A stretch of 64,000 bases of DNA from Bin87 sp965116785 (GCA_965116785.1 OZ220731.1:1116001-1180000), one strand, 5' to 3'; positions 8,137 to 17,703 are shown, counted from the first letter of the stretch. Notes: generated by a model not told the origin, from the letters alone. Numbers and translations: made by a program.

Positions 8137-9365
8137 ACGGCTGCCTCCTCAATCCCGACGGCCCGCTGGCCGGCAACCCGCTGTTTGCATTTATCTATAA
8201 CGCGGCGGCGCACGTTCTACCCTGCTGGCTGTCCCTCGTTGTCGCCGGCCTGGTCATCATGCTGATCCTGATCAATGCAGTGCTGCTGGGAGCGGCCATC
8301 GTCAGCTGGGGCGAGCGGAGACTGCTGGGCCGGTTCCATAACCGCGTGGGTCCCAACCGCTGGGGCCCCTTCGGCATGCTCCAGCCGATTGCCGACCTGG
8401 CCAAGCTGATCACCAAAGAGGACATCATTCCCTACGGCGCGGACCGGCTTGCCTTCACCTCCGTACCGATCATCATGGTGGCGGCCCTTCTGCTCGGCAC
8501 CGCCGTGCTGCCGTTCGCCAAGGACGTGGCGCTGGTTGACCTGAACGTGGGTGTCCTCTTCATATTGGCCGTGAGTTCGCTGACTTCCATCGCGATCTTC
8601 ACCGCCGGGTGGGCCTCCAACAACCGGTACGCCTTGTTCGGCGCCGGCCGCGCCGTTGCCGTGCTGCTCAGTTATGAAGTGCCCGTGGTGCTGTCGCTGC
8701 TGGGTGTAGTAATGGTTGCCGGGTCCATGTCGTTGGGCGATATCGTGGCCGCTCAGGCGGTCCCGTTCTTCCTGGTGCAGCCGTTGGCTTTCTTCGTGTT
8801 CGTCGCCGGCATGTCCGCCGAGTTGAACCGCACTCCCTTCGACGTGGCAGAGGCCGAATCGGAGATCATCGCCGGTTATCACACGGAATACAGCGGCATT
8901 AAGTTCGCGCTGATCCAGGCCGCCGAGTTCGGTGGCGTGCTGGTGGTGTCGGGTTTGATTGCCACGCTGTTCCTCGCCGGTTGGGCTGGCCCCGTATCAG
9001 ATTGGCTCGGCTGGCTGTGGTTCCTAATCAAAACCTTCATCGGCGTCTTCCTGTTCGTCTGGATCAGGTCCACGTACCCCCGGCTGCGCCTGGACCAGAT
9101 CATGGCGGTATGCTGGAAATTCCTAATGCCGCTGAGCATAATCAATCTGGCAGCAGTGGCGTTGGAGGTGTTCTTCCTGCGCGACGCCAACGGGTCGCTG
9201 AGCACGGTGGACCTATGGATAATGGCCGGAATCAACATCGTGCTGGCCGGCGGGTCGATCCTGTTCTTCGGCCGCTTCATACGTGAAAAAGTGCGGTCCG
9301 ACGCGCCCACGGCGACTTCGGCAATCCAGGTAGTGCCCGGCGTGTCGACGATCGGGATGCGGTAG
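8133..9365 (+). CDS. nuoH: NADH-quinone oxidoreductase subunit H
   Basis: A membrane subunit at the junction of the two arms, forming much of the quinone chamber (410 aa, about eight transmembrane helices). Signature segments are ERRLLGRFHNRVGPNRWGPF near residue 50 and the loop AELNRTPFDVAEAESEIIAGYHTEYSG (the first twelve residues are most conserved). The start overlaps nuoD by four bases. Confidence 0.97.
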   Translation: MNGCLLNPDGPLAGNPLFAFIYNAAAHVLPCWLSLVVAGLVIMLILINAVLLGAAIVSWGERRLLGRFHNRVGPNRWGPFGMLQPIADLAKLITKEDIIPYGADRLAFTSVPIIMVAALLLGTAVLPFAKDVALVDLNVGVLFILAVSSLTSIAIFTAGWASNNRYALFGAGRAVAVLLSYEVPVVLSLLGVVMVAGSMSLGDIVAAQAVPFFLVQPLAFFVFVAGMSAELNRTPFDVAEAESEIIAGYHTEYSGIKFALIQAAEFGGVLVVSGLIATLFLAGWAGPVSDWLGWLWFLIKTFIGVFLFVWIRSTYPRLRLDQIMAVCWKFLMPLSIINLAAVALEVFFLRDANGSLSTVDLWIMAGINIVLAGGSILFFGRFIREKVRSDAPTATSAIQVVPGVSTIGMR

Positions 9366-9383
9366 CGATGCGGAGGTGATGCA

Positions 9384-9962
9384 GTGTACGGACTGGAAAT
9401 GGTCAAAGGGTTGGCGGTAACGCTCTCCAACCTGGTGCGCAAGCCTTTTACGACCTCATATCCGGAGCAGCGGCTGCGGCAACACCCACGTTTCCGTGGC
9501 GAAGAATTCACCTGGTACGAAGAGCGGTGCACGGGCTGCGCGTCTTGCGCGAAGTACTGCCCGCTGGGGATCATCAAGATCGTCACCTCTCCCAGCGAGA
9601 CCGCACCGTTGCAGGGAGACAAATACCGCCTGGAAACCTTCGACATCGAGTTGCAACGCTGCATGTTCTGCGGTCTCTGTGTTGAGGCCTGCCCCTACGA
9701 CGCGCTGTTCATGGGCAGCGGGTTCGAAGAGGGTCAGTACCGTCGCACGGATCTGGTGATCACAATCGACCGGCTGCGGCAGGCCGAGAAGAACCCGAGC
9801 ACCTGGTTCCGCCCGCAACTGGAGGGTATGGATTACCGGCCCGGGGCGGGCCGCCCGTTGGGATGGCGCGAGGTGGGTCGAGAAAACTGGCGCTGGCACC
9901 AGCACGAGAAAGCGGGAATGCGTCTTTCCGGCAGCCGCGACGACAACGAGGGCCAAGCCTAG
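9384..9962 (+). CDS. nuoI: NADH-quinone oxidoreductase subunit I
   Basis: A ferredoxin-like subunit (192 aa) with two 4Fe-4S motifs: C49-x2-C52-x2-C55-x3-C59 and C93-x2-C96-x2-C99-x3-C103. These form clusters N6a and N6b, the wire into N2. The start is GTG 9384, preceded by GGAGGTGA. Because nuoE, nuoF and nuoG are absent, this subunit is the probable entry point for electrons from ferredoxin or another donor. That is an inference from other 11-subunit complexes. Confidence 0.96.
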   Translation: MYGLEMVKGLAVTLSNLVRKPFTTSYPEQRLRQHPRFRGEEFTWYEERCTGCASCAKYCPLGIIKIVTSPSETAPLQGDKYRLETFDIELQRCMFCGLCVEACPYDALFMGSGFEEGQYRRTDLVITIDRLRQAEKNPSTWFRPQLEGMDYRPGAGRPLGWREVGRENWRWHQHEKAGMRLSGSRDDNEGQA

Positions 9963-10547
9963 ATGTGGTTTGAGCACCTCGTGTTCTGGGCGCTTTCGGT
10001 GGTTGCCATCGGAGGGGCGCTGGGCGTCGTGCTGGTTCGCGACCTTTTCCGCGCCGCGCTGATGCTATCCATGGCCTTCGTGGCTGTGGGCGGGTTGTTC
10101 GTGATGATGAACGCCGAGTTCCTGGCCGTGGTGCAGATCCTCATATACGTGGGCGCCATTGCCGTGCTGTTTATTTTTGCGGTGATGCTCACGCGGGATG
10201 TGCAGCAGGGCAACGCGCCGAACCGCCTGCAGATACCCGCGGCGGTGATTGCGGCGCTGGTTCTGGCCGCCATGATCGCCACGGCCGTTTCCACTGACTG
10301 GACCACTCTGGCCGGAGCCGGCCTGGAGGCCAAGGCGCAACTGGCGCAGACCCAGGCGGTGGGCATCCCCGACGCCTCCGATTTGGCAAGCGCCGGCCTG
10401 ACTCCGGCCGAGGTTGAAAGCGTTAGCGGCGGCGGTCTGGCAGACCTACTGATCGGCAACTATGTGCTGCCGTTTGAAGCCGTATCGCTGCTGCTGCTGG
10501 GCGCGGCCATCGGTGGCCTGGCGTTGGCGCGTGGTCGCGGGAGATAA
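9963..10547 (+). CDS. nuoJ: NADH-quinone oxidoreductase subunit J
   Basis: A membrane subunit of 194 aa with five hydrophobic segments. It includes the conserved FVAVGGLFVMMNAEFLAVVQ and IYVGAIAVLFIFAVMLTRD segments of NuoJ. The ATG directly follows the nuoI stop with no gap. A longer periplasmic-side loop (about residues 105-160) precedes the last helix. Confidence 0.95.
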   Translation: MWFEHLVFWALSVVAIGGALGVVLVRDLFRAALMLSMAFVAVGGLFVMMNAEFLAVVQILIYVGAIAVLFIFAVMLTRDVQQGNAPNRLQIPAAVIAALVLAAMIATAVSTDWTTLAGAGLEAKAQLAQTQAVGIPDASDLASAGLTPAEVESVSGGGLADLLIGNYVLPFEAVSLLLLGAAIGGLALARGRGR

Positions 10548-10551
10548 GGCG

Positions 10552-10881
10552 TTGTCGCTAGAATCGCTACTGATCGTAGCCGCGATCATCTTCTGCATCG
10601 GCCTGTACGGGGCGCTGGCGCGGCGGAATTTCATCGCCGTGCTGATGTCGGTCGAGTTGATGTTCAATGGAGTGAACCTGACATTGGTGGCCTTGGGCAG
10701 ATACGTTGCGCCGTACGCGGTACAGGAGCAATTGTCTGCGGTGTTTACGGGGCAGGTTTTCGCCGTGTTCATCATCACCGTCGCCGCCGCGGAAATCGCG
10801 CTGGGCCTCGGTATAGTGTTTGCCGTATTCCGGTCCAACGAGAGTGTCGACCTGACGGACGCTGCTGCACTGCGTCACTGA
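10552..10881 (+). CDS. nuoK: NADH-quinone oxidoreductase subunit K
   Basis: A small antiporter-like subunit (109 aa, three helices). The conserved RRNFIAVLMSVELMFNGVNL carries the helix-2 Glu, and VFAVFIITVAAAEIALGLGI the helix-3 Glu, both needed for proton pumping in the family. The start is TTG 10552, seven bases after GGGAGA. A GTG about 20 bases upstream is possible but overlaps nuoJ. Confidence 0.94.
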   Translation: MSLESLLIVAAIIFCIGLYGALARRNFIAVLMSVELMFNGVNLTLVALGRYVAPYAVQEQLSAVFTGQVFAVFIITVAAAEIALGLGIVFAVFRSNESVDLTDAAALRH

Positions 10882-10934
10882 TTTCGGTGGCACGTCATGG
10901 TCCCAACTGGAGCACATCAGAGCATTCCCTGATC

Positions 10935-11129
10935 ATGTGGGTAGAGTTCAAACGCGCCCCCAACCTGATGGCGGCAGAGATCTGGAAGGAAGTGCTGGAG
11001 GCCGAAGGCCTGCCCAGCCGCATCCTTCCGGACGGCGATATCCTGGACTGGAGCGAGCGGATCCCGTTCGTAATCTACGTGCCCAAGGGCCGCGAACACG
11101 TGGCCGAAGAAATCGTCAGGAAGCTGTGA
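10935..11129 (+). CDS. Small DUF2007-like protein embedded in the nuo operon
   Basis: A 64-aa soluble protein lying between nuoK and nuoL on the operon strand, 14 bases before nuoL. The pattern (N-terminal strand, helix LMAAEIWKEVLEAEGLPSRI, strand, then PFVIYVPKGREHVAEEIVRKL) resembles the DUF2007 fold, annotated in Pfam as a putative signal-transducing domain. This assignment is by eye and tentative. An earlier in-frame ATG at 10887 is less likely because the extra residues look non-coding. It is not a standard complex I subunit. Confidence 0.75.
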   Translation: MWVEFKRAPNLMAAEIWKEVLEAEGLPSRILPDGDILDWSERIPFVIYVPKGREHVAEEIVRKL

Positions 11130-11142
11130 GGATCGCCGGACC

Positions 11143-13179
11143 ATGCTGACCGAATCCCTGGTTTGGGCGATATTCCTGCTGCCGGTGGCCTCGTTCCTCC
11201 TGATCGGGCTGGTAATTCGGCCCTTGGGTCCAGCCTTTGCGAAGACCGCCGGCTACGTCACAATTGCCGCGTTGGGCATCGGATTTATCCTCTCGGTCTG
11301 GTTGCTACGCTCATCTGCCCACGGCGAGGTTTACGACTTCGCTCCATACCTGTGGCTGGACCTGGGCTCGGCGGCGATAGAAGTCGGATTGCTTTTGGAT
11401 CCTCTCACCAACGTGATGCTGGTGGTGGTGACCGGCGTCAGCCTGATGATCCAGATTTACTCGATGGGGTACATGGACGGCGACGAAAGTTTCGCCCGTT
11501 ACTACGCGTACATGTCCCTGTTCAGCGCTTCCATGATCGGGCTGGTCCTGGCGGCAAACATCGTCCAGATGTACGTATTCTGGGAACTGGTGGGCCTGTC
11601 GTCGTACCTGCTGATCGGGTTCTGGCACGACCGGCCATCGGCTGCAGCGGCGGCCAAAAAGGCTTTCATCATCACGCGTATCGGCGATGTCGGGTTCCTG
11701 CTTGCCATAATTTTCCTTTTCTTCCAGGCGGACGCATTTGCCGCTCACGGACTGAACGCCCTGCACATCCCACACATCTGGGAGGCGGCGACTCCCATCG
11801 CCGCTGGCGGCGCCGGCATCGTGGCCGGAGGAGCGCTGCTGTGGCTGTGCCTGGGCCTGTTCGCCGGCGCAGCCGGCAAGAGCGGCCAATTCCCGTTGCA
11901 TACCTGGCTCCCGGACGCCATGGAAGGCCCCACACCGGTGAGCGCGTTGATCCACGCTGCCACCATGGTGGCGGCCGGCGTATTCCTGGTGGGGCGGTTC
12001 TTCCCGGTGTTCGCCGAATCTCAGGCGGCGATGATGGTCGTCGCTCTGATCGGGGCTTTTACCGCAGTGTTCGCCGCGACCATGGGCCTGGTGGCAAACG
12101 ACATCAAGCGAGTCATGGCCTATTCCACGGTCAGCCAATTGGGCTACATGATGGCAGCGCTGGGTGTGGGTGCGTACAACGCGGCCCTGTTCCACCTGTT
12201 CACTCACGCCTTCTTCAAGGCGTTGCTGTTCCTGGGGGCAGGCAGCGTGAACCACGCCGCCGGCACCTTCAACATGATGTACATGGGCGGGCTGAGGAAG
12301 GCGATGCCGGGCACCTACTGGCTCACGGTCATCGGAGCGTTGAGCCTGGTCGGTATCTTCCCGCTTGCCGGATTCTGGAGCAAGGACGAGATCCTGTTGG
12401 AGTCGTGGCTGGCCGGCGGAACGGTCCCCGCCACGATCAGCTTGCTGGTGTTCGCCACGCTCCTGGTGGGCGTGCTGTTGACCGCGTTCTACAGCTACCG
12501 CATGGTGCATCTCACCTTCCACGGCGAATTCCGGGGCGGAGGCGAACGTGAACTGCACGACGCTGAGGAAGCCGGAGAGCCTGCGCCCACAGGTGTAAGC
12601 CACCACGTGCACCTCGGCGAATCTCCCTTGGTCATGGTGATCCCAATGGGGATACTGGGTTTCAGCGCGGTGGTGGCCGGTTGGCTGGCGAACCCAATTG
12701 GCGTGAGCAGCGTCTTCGGGTTGATTCCGTCGCACTGGCTGACGGAGTACTTCGCTTCGGGCTTGCACGATGGGCACCACGCCCCTCCATTCAGCATCCT
12801 CATGGCAGTGATATCCAACGTTGTCGCCATCGCTGGAATCGCACTGGCCGTCCTCACCTACGCATGGCCCAAACCGTTCACCACATCCGAGCCTTTGAGC
12901 AAAGGCGGGCCGCTGCACACCCTGCTGGCGCAGCGGTACTACATGGATGACCTCTATGAGGGGATCATAGTCGGTCGGGTTTTTTACCGGACGGTCGCCG
13001 CGATAACCGACTGGATCGACCGTAATATCGTGGACGGCATTGTTGGGCTGCTCGGGTGGGTTTCTCGTAACGTCGGCAGCCTGCTCGCTCTCGCCCAAAA
13101 CGGACAGGTACAGACCTACCCGCTGATTGCTGCAGCGGGCGGTTTGGTGATCATTATCCTGTACCTGGCCCTGGGATAG
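11143..13179 (+). CDS. nuoL: NADH-quinone oxidoreductase subunit L
   Basis: The distal antiporter-like proton-pumping subunit, 678 aa with about 16 helices and the C-terminal lateral helix expected for NuoL. GKSGQFPLHTWLPDAMEGPT with its pumping-channel Lys and the downstream KRVMAYSTVSQLGYM are characteristic. AGGATCG precedes the ATG. A histidine-rich cytoplasmic loop (GVSHHVHLG, near residue 485) is somewhat unusual. Confidence 0.97.
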   Translation: MLTESLVWAIFLLPVASFLLIGLVIRPLGPAFAKTAGYVTIAALGIGFILSVWLLRSSAHGEVYDFAPYLWLDLGSAAIEVGLLLDPLTNVMLVVVTGVSLMIQIYSMGYMDGDESFARYYAYMSLFSASMIGLVLAANIVQMYVFWELVGLSSYLLIGFWHDRPSAAAAAKKAFIITRIGDVGFLLAIIFLFFQADAFAAHGLNALHIPHIWEAATPIAAGGAGIVAGGALLWLCLGLFAGAAGKSGQFPLHTWLPDAMEGPTPVSALIHAATMVAAGVFLVGRFFPVFAESQAAMMVVALIGAFTAVFAATMGLVANDIKRVMAYSTVSQLGYMMAALGVGAYNAALFHLFTHAFFKALLFLGAGSVNHAAGTFNMMYMGGLRKAMPGTYWLTVIGALSLVGIFPLAGFWSKDEILLESWLAGGTVPATISLLVFATLLVGVLLTAFYSYRMVHLTFHGEFRGGGERELHDAEEAGEPAPTGVSHHVHLGESPLVMVIPMGILGFSAVVAGWLANPIGVSSVFGLIPSHWLTEYFASGLHDGHHAPPFSILMAVISNVVAIAGIALAVLTYAWPKPFTTSEPLSKGGPLHTLLAQRYYMDDLYEGIIVGRVFYRTVAAITDWIDRNIVDGIVGLLGWVSRNVGSLLALAQNGQVQTYPLIAAAGGLVIIILYLALG

Positions 13180-13185
13180 ACCCGC

Positions 13186-14724
13186 ATGCCCACCGGATTC
13201 AACGGCCTGCTGACCGCCACCGTTTTCCTGCCCGCCGTCGCGGCTCTGCTGCTGGCGGTCGGCCTGGTGCGCGGCGACCGGAACATCCGCTGGTTCGCTG
13301 CAGCCATAGCCGCAGCCGATCTGGTCCTGTCCGTGGTGGTATTCGCGCTGTTCCAGCCGGGGGGCGAGCGGTTCCAATTGGTCGACCGGTTTGACTGGAT
13401 CACCACGGATACAGTGCAGGCCAGCTACCTTTTGGGGGTGGACGGCATCAGCGCCCCGCTGGTCATGCTCACCGGACTGCTCGGACTGTGCGCGGTGTTC
13501 GTGTCCTTCCACATCAGCAACCGGGTGCGAGAGTATTTCATTTGGCTGTTCGTCCTGCAGACCGCCGTTCTTGGCGTGTTCACCGCTCTGGACTTCCTGC
13601 TCTTCTTCCTGTTCTGGGAAATTGAGCTGGTGCCGATGTACCTGCTGATCTCTACCTGGGGGACCGGACGGCGCGAATACTCCGCGATGAAGTTCCTGAT
13701 TTTCACGATCCTAGGCTCGGCCTTCATGCTGGTGGCCATCGTGGCGGTGTTCGTGAGCGCCGGAGTGGGCAGTTTCGACATGACCAGATTGCTGGAGCCG
13801 GGCGGCACCCTGGACGCATCACGGGCCGCGCTCCCGATGGGGGTCCTGTTCTGGCTGTTCTTCATCGCGTTTGCGGTCAAGCTGCCGGCCTGGCCGGTGC
13901 ATACCTGGCTTCCGGACGCGCACACCGACGCGCCGACTGCCGGCAGTGTGATGCTGGCCGGCGTGATGCTGAAGATGGGCGGATACGGTCTGCTGCGCAT
14001 CAATGCCGGAATGTTTCCGGAGCAACTGCAGCAATTTGCGCTGCCGGTCGTGGCGCTTGGGGTCATCAGCGTGCTCTACGGCGCGGTGGTCACGCTGCGC
14101 CAAACCGATTTGAAACGGCTGATCGCATATTCCAGCGTCAGCCACATGGGGCTGGTGCTGGTGGGCCTGGGTTCGGTCGCAGTCGTGGGCGGAGCGGTGA
14201 CCGACGCCGGCCTCACCGGGGCTGCCATGCAATTGTTCACCCACGGGACCATCACCGGGCTGCTCTTCGTCGCGGTGGGCATACTTTACGAGCAGACGCA
14301 CACCAGGCACATCCCCGACCTGGGCGGCCTGGCGAACCGCATGCCGCTGGTCTCCGGAGCGTTCCTGATCGCGGGCGCGGCATCCCTGGGACTGCCGTTG
14401 CTGAGCGGCTTTGTGTCCGAGATCCTGATATTCTTCGGCGCATTCCGCGCCTTCCCGGCGCTCACGATTTTGGCGGTCCTGGGCATCATCCTGGCCGCCG
14501 GATATATCCTCTGGATGCTGCAGCGGACGCTGTTCGGACCACGGCCGGCCCGTTGGGATAACCTGTCCGACGCCGCTCCGGTGGAAATGGTCCCGGTGGC
14601 GTTGCTGGTCATCAGTATCGTCGCTGTGGGCGTCTACCCGGCCTGGCTCACCGAAGTGTTCCGTGACGGGCTGGAACCGATTATCAGCGGGTACAACGCC
14701 GGGTTGGCCGGGATCACCCGCTAA
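13186..14724 (+). CDS. nuoM: NADH-quinone oxidoreductase subunit M
   Basis: An antiporter-like proton-pumping subunit (512 aa). Family motifs are FLFFLFWEIELVPMYLLI with the conserved helix-5 Glu, KLPAWPVHTWLPDAHTDAPT with the broken-helix Lys, and KRLIAYSSVSHMGLV. It follows nuoL by 6 bases and precedes nuoN by 19. Confidence 0.97.
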   Translation: MPTGFNGLLTATVFLPAVAALLLAVGLVRGDRNIRWFAAAIAAADLVLSVVVFALFQPGGERFQLVDRFDWITTDTVQASYLLGVDGISAPLVMLTGLLGLCAVFVSFHISNRVREYFIWLFVLQTAVLGVFTALDFLLFFLFWEIELVPMYLLISTWGTGRREYSAMKFLIFTILGSAFMLVAIVAVFVSAGVGSFDMTRLLEPGGTLDASRAALPMGVLFWLFFIAFAVKLPAWPVHTWLPDAHTDAPTAGSVMLAGVMLKMGGYGLLRINAGMFPEQLQQFALPVVALGVISVLYGAVVTLRQTDLKRLIAYSSVSHMGLVLVGLGSVAVVGGAVTDAGLTGAAMQLFTHGTITGLLFVAVGILYEQTHTRHIPDLGGLANRMPLVSGAFLIAGAASLGLPLLSGFVSEILIFFGAFRAFPALTILAVLGIILAAGYILWMLQRTLFGPRPARWDNLSDAAPVEMVPVALLVISIVAVGVYPAWLTEVFRDGLEPIISGYNAGLAGITR

Positions 14725-14743
14725 TCGCAAGACCGGAATCGCA

Positions 14744-16258
14744 ATGACTGCATACGACCTGTACCTGGTTTCGCCCTACATGGCCCTGGCCGCCCTGGCC
14801 ATGCTGGTGATTGTTGCGGACCTGGTCACCCGTCGCACCGGTTTGCTGGTTGGCCTGTCGTTCGTTGGCCTGGCGGCTCCGGCGGCTTTGAGCGCATGGC
14901 AACTGGTGGACTTGACCAGCAGCGGCGCCAGCGCGCTGAGCGCCGAGGGTTCGGTAATCCTCTACACGCTGTCTATCGACCGGTTTGCGCTGTTCTTCAA
15001 CTTCCTGATCCTGGCGGCGGTTGGGTTGGTGGTGCTGGTATCGAACGACTACGTGCGGCGGATGGAACGGCTGCAGGGAGAATACTTCGGCCTGATGTTG
15101 CTGTCGGCTACGGGCATGATGTTGCTGACCGCGGCCAGCGAGCTCATCACGATTTACATCGCCCTCGAACTGACCACCCTGCCACTGGCAGCTCTCGCTG
15201 CATTCCTGCCCAACGGGCGTTCCAGCGAAGCAGGCATGAAGTTCCTCATCGTCGGGGCCATCAGCAGCGCGGTGATGCTCTATGGAATGGCGCTGATTTA
15301 CGGGTTCACGGGAAGCACGCGCCTGGACGAGATCGCCGTGGCGTTGGCGGCTACACCGCAGTCCGGCATATTGCCCTTCGGCAGCATGGCGGTTCTGCTG
15401 GCGGTGGTGCTCCTGCTGACGGGGTTCGGCTTCAAGATGTCTGCGGCTCCGTTCCAGATGTGGGTGCCCGACGTCTACGAGGGCGCTCCAACACCGATGG
15501 TCGCTTTCCTGTCGGTGGCGAGCAAGGCAGCTGCGTTCGCCTTGGTTCTACGAGTCTTCTACATCGGATTTGACGCGCTGGGCGGCGACTGGTGGGTACT
15601 ACTGGCGGGGTTGGCCGCGCTGTCCATGACCATCGGCAACCTGGTGGCGATAGCGCAGCGGAACATCAAGCGCATGTTCGGTTACAGTACCATCGCCCAC
15701 GCGGGGTATATCCTGGTTGGCGTGGCCGCCGTGGCCACCGTTGGCGGTGATACTGCCACATTCGGACCCAGCAGCGTGCTGTTCTACCTGGCGGCGTACA
15801 CTGCGGCGAACCTGACCGCGTTCTTCGCCATCGTGTGCATCGGCAACCGCATCAACAGCGACGAGATCGAGGACTACGCCGGTATGCTGCGGCGCGCCCC
15901 CTTCCTGGCCATCGCGCTGGCGCTAGCGCTGATCGCCCTGATTGGAGTGCCTCCCACCAGCATTTTCATCGCGAAGATCTATATTTTCGCGGCCGCCATC
16001 AACACCGGCGAATCGCTGATGACGTGGCTGGTGATCATAGGCGTGATCAACAGCGTGGTATCCGCGTACTACTACCTGCGCGTGATCAAGGTGATGTTCC
16101 TGCAACCCGCCATCCACACGGAACGCCTCGGAGGTTCCTGGCCCGTCAACGTTGCGCTGGGCGCGGCTGCGTTGTGCATGATCTGGCTGGGGGTCGCGCC
16201 TGGGGCGATACTGGGCGCGGCAGAACGGGCAGCAGTCGTTCTGCTGGCCGGTGGCTAA
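14744..16258 (+). CDS. nuoN: NADH-quinone oxidoreductase subunit N
   Basis: The third antiporter-like subunit (504 aa). Conserved segments are ELITIYIALELTTLPLAALA, GFGFKMSAAPFQMWVPDVYE and KRMFGYSTIAHAGYILVG. ATG 14744 was chosen; the upstream part of the open frame overlaps nuoM. It closes the nuo cluster. No nuoE, nuoF or nuoG is found upstream or downstream. Confidence 0.97.
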   Translation: MTAYDLYLVSPYMALAALAMLVIVADLVTRRTGLLVGLSFVGLAAPAALSAWQLVDLTSSGASALSAEGSVILYTLSIDRFALFFNFLILAAVGLVVLVSNDYVRRMERLQGEYFGLMLLSATGMMLLTAASELITIYIALELTTLPLAALAAFLPNGRSSEAGMKFLIVGAISSAVMLYGMALIYGFTGSTRLDEIAVALAATPQSGILPFGSMAVLLAVVLLLTGFGFKMSAAPFQMWVPDVYEGAPTPMVAFLSVASKAAAFALVLRVFYIGFDALGGDWWVLLAGLAALSMTIGNLVAIAQRNIKRMFGYSTIAHAGYILVGVAAVATVGGDTATFGPSSVLFYLAAYTAANLTAFFAIVCIGNRINSDEIEDYAGMLRRAPFLAIALALALIALIGVPPTSIFIAKIYIFAAAINTGESLMTWLVIIGVINSVVSAYYYLRVIKVMFLQPAIHTERLGGSWPVNVALGAAALCMIWLGVAPGAILGAAERAAVVLLAGG

Positions 16259-16280
16259 GGATACGGGCGGACTTGCGCAC

Positions 16281-17132
16281 ATGAAAGCCGTCGGCATCGC
16301 ATACAACGATCTGATCCCGGAGGCCCTCGACCTGGCCCATGCAATCGTCGGCGAGTTGAACCTTGGGTCTGACACCTGGATCCTTCGGGCGGAAGATGCG
16401 GACGATCTGAGCGTTCGGGCGAAGGGGCGGGATCTGGTGATCACCATCGGGGGCGACGGGACGATCTTGCGCGTCAATCGTGCTATCGCGCCACAAGGGA
16501 TCCCGCTGCTGGGGATAAATATGGGACGCCTGGGTTTCATGACGGAACTGACCGTGCCCGGTGTAATGGAGCAATTGCCCAAGTATCTCAACGGCGACAT
16601 GAGGGTCTCCGAACACAGCATGTTGATGGCCTCGGTGTTCCGGCAGGGCGCCAGCGAGGATTCCGTTCCGGAGGGGCCCTACCATGCATTGAACGACGTG
16701 GTACTGTCCCGGAGCCGCGTGTCCCGTGTTATTACGGTGCGGGCGGTGATCGACGGCGCGGACGTTTCCACATTCCGCGCCGACGGGGTGATACTGGCAA
16801 CGGCCACCGGTAGCACCGGGTATAGCTTCGCCGCCGGCGGACCCATCGTGGATCCGCTCTCCGACGACGTGGTGCTCACCCCGCTGGCGTCGCACGTGGG
16901 CTTGACGACTCCACTGGTGCTCCGGCCGACCAGCAGCGTCGATTTCCGCCTGGAAGGCTCGCAGGAGGCGATCATCAGCGTCGACGGGTTCGAGAACCAT
17001 CCCATCGAGCCGGGCGACTGGGTTCGCATCACCCGGAGTCCCTATCGTGCCAGGTTCCTCAGGGCCAACGAGCACAACTATTTCTGGGCTACCCTCACCC
17101 GTCGGCTGGGTTTCAGCCTGACCGGGCGCTAG
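16281..17132 (+). CDS. nadK: NAD kinase
   Basis: Phosphorylates NAD to NADP. The 283-aa protein has the GGDGT motif (57-61), NMGRLGF, and the glycine-rich segment TGSTGYSFAAGGPIVDP that binds NAD. ATG 16281 gives the usual MKAVGI-type N-terminus; a GTG at 16251 overlaps the nuoN stop and is less likely. It probably reads on from nuoN and supplies NADP, for example for the NADP-type isocitrate dehydrogenase elsewhere in the window. Confidence 0.93.
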   Translation: MKAVGIAYNDLIPEALDLAHAIVGELNLGSDTWILRAEDADDLSVRAKGRDLVITIGGDGTILRVNRAIAPQGIPLLGINMGRLGFMTELTVPGVMEQLPKYLNGDMRVSEHSMLMASVFRQGASEDSVPEGPYHALNDVVLSRSRVSRVITVRAVIDGADVSTFRADGVILATATGSTGYSFAAGGPIVDPLSDDVVLTPLASHVGLTTPLVLRPTSSVDFRLEGSQEAIISVDGFENHPIEPGDWVRITRSPYRARFLRANEHNYFWATLTRRLGFSLTGR

Positions 17133-17144
17133 GCACGGACCGCA

Positions 17145-17693
17145 ATGACCAACTTCCCGGACAACGAACCCACCATCTCTTCTCGCCACATCTACAGCGG
17201 GCGGATCATTGACGTGCGCGTCGATACGGTGCGTTTGCAGAATGGTCGGGAGAGTACCCGCGAGATCGTGGATCACGCGCCGTCGATTTGCGTGGTGCCA
17301 GTTGATGCCGACGGCAACGTCCTCATGGTGCGACAGTATCGCAAGCCCGTTGATCAGTTCCTGCTCGAGGTTCCGGCCGGCGGCATCGAGGAGGGAGAAA
17401 CGCCCGAGGAAGCCACTCGAAGGGAACTGCAGGAAGAGATTGCGCACACCGCGGACAACCTGCTCGCCCTCAGTTCGTTCTGGCTGGCGCCAGGCTGGTG
17501 TTCAGAGTACATGTACGCGTTCCTGGCAACCGGTCTGGGGCCGGCGACCTTGGACTCCGATGAGGACGAGTTCATCGAGGTACTCAGGGTTCCGCTGCCG
17601 GAAGTTCGCGACGTGATCGCCTCGGGCCAAGTTCAGGATGCCAAGAGCGTGGCGTCCCTGCTGCTGGCCCTGCGTGCGCTTGGATCCGATTAG
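17145..17693 (+). CDS. Nudix hydrolase, ADP-ribose pyrophosphatase-like (copy 1)
   Basis: A 182-aa Nudix protein. The box runs from GGIEEGE through RRELQEEIAHT, fitting Gx5Ex7RELxEE except that the final Gly is Ala. The conserved MVRQYRKPVDQFLLEVPAGG segment before the box is typical of ADP-ribose pyrophosphatases (NudF type). It follows nadK by 12 bases and is paired with a second Nudix gene of exactly the same length. The substrate is inferred, not shown. Confidence 0.88.
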   Translation: MTNFPDNEPTISSRHIYSGRIIDVRVDTVRLQNGRESTREIVDHAPSICVVPVDADGNVLMVRQYRKPVDQFLLEVPAGGIEEGETPEEATRRELQEEIAHTADNLLALSSFWLAPGWCSEYMYAFLATGLGPATLDSDEDEFIEVLRVPLPEVRDVIASGQVQDAKSVASLLLALRALGSD

Positions 17694-17703
17694 TCATCCG
17701 CCA

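Noticed and set aside
11311..13512. 733-codon open frame antisense to nuoL
   Set aside because: Complete overlap with an unmistakable complex I gene; composition is that of a reverse-frame shadow in GC-rich DNA.
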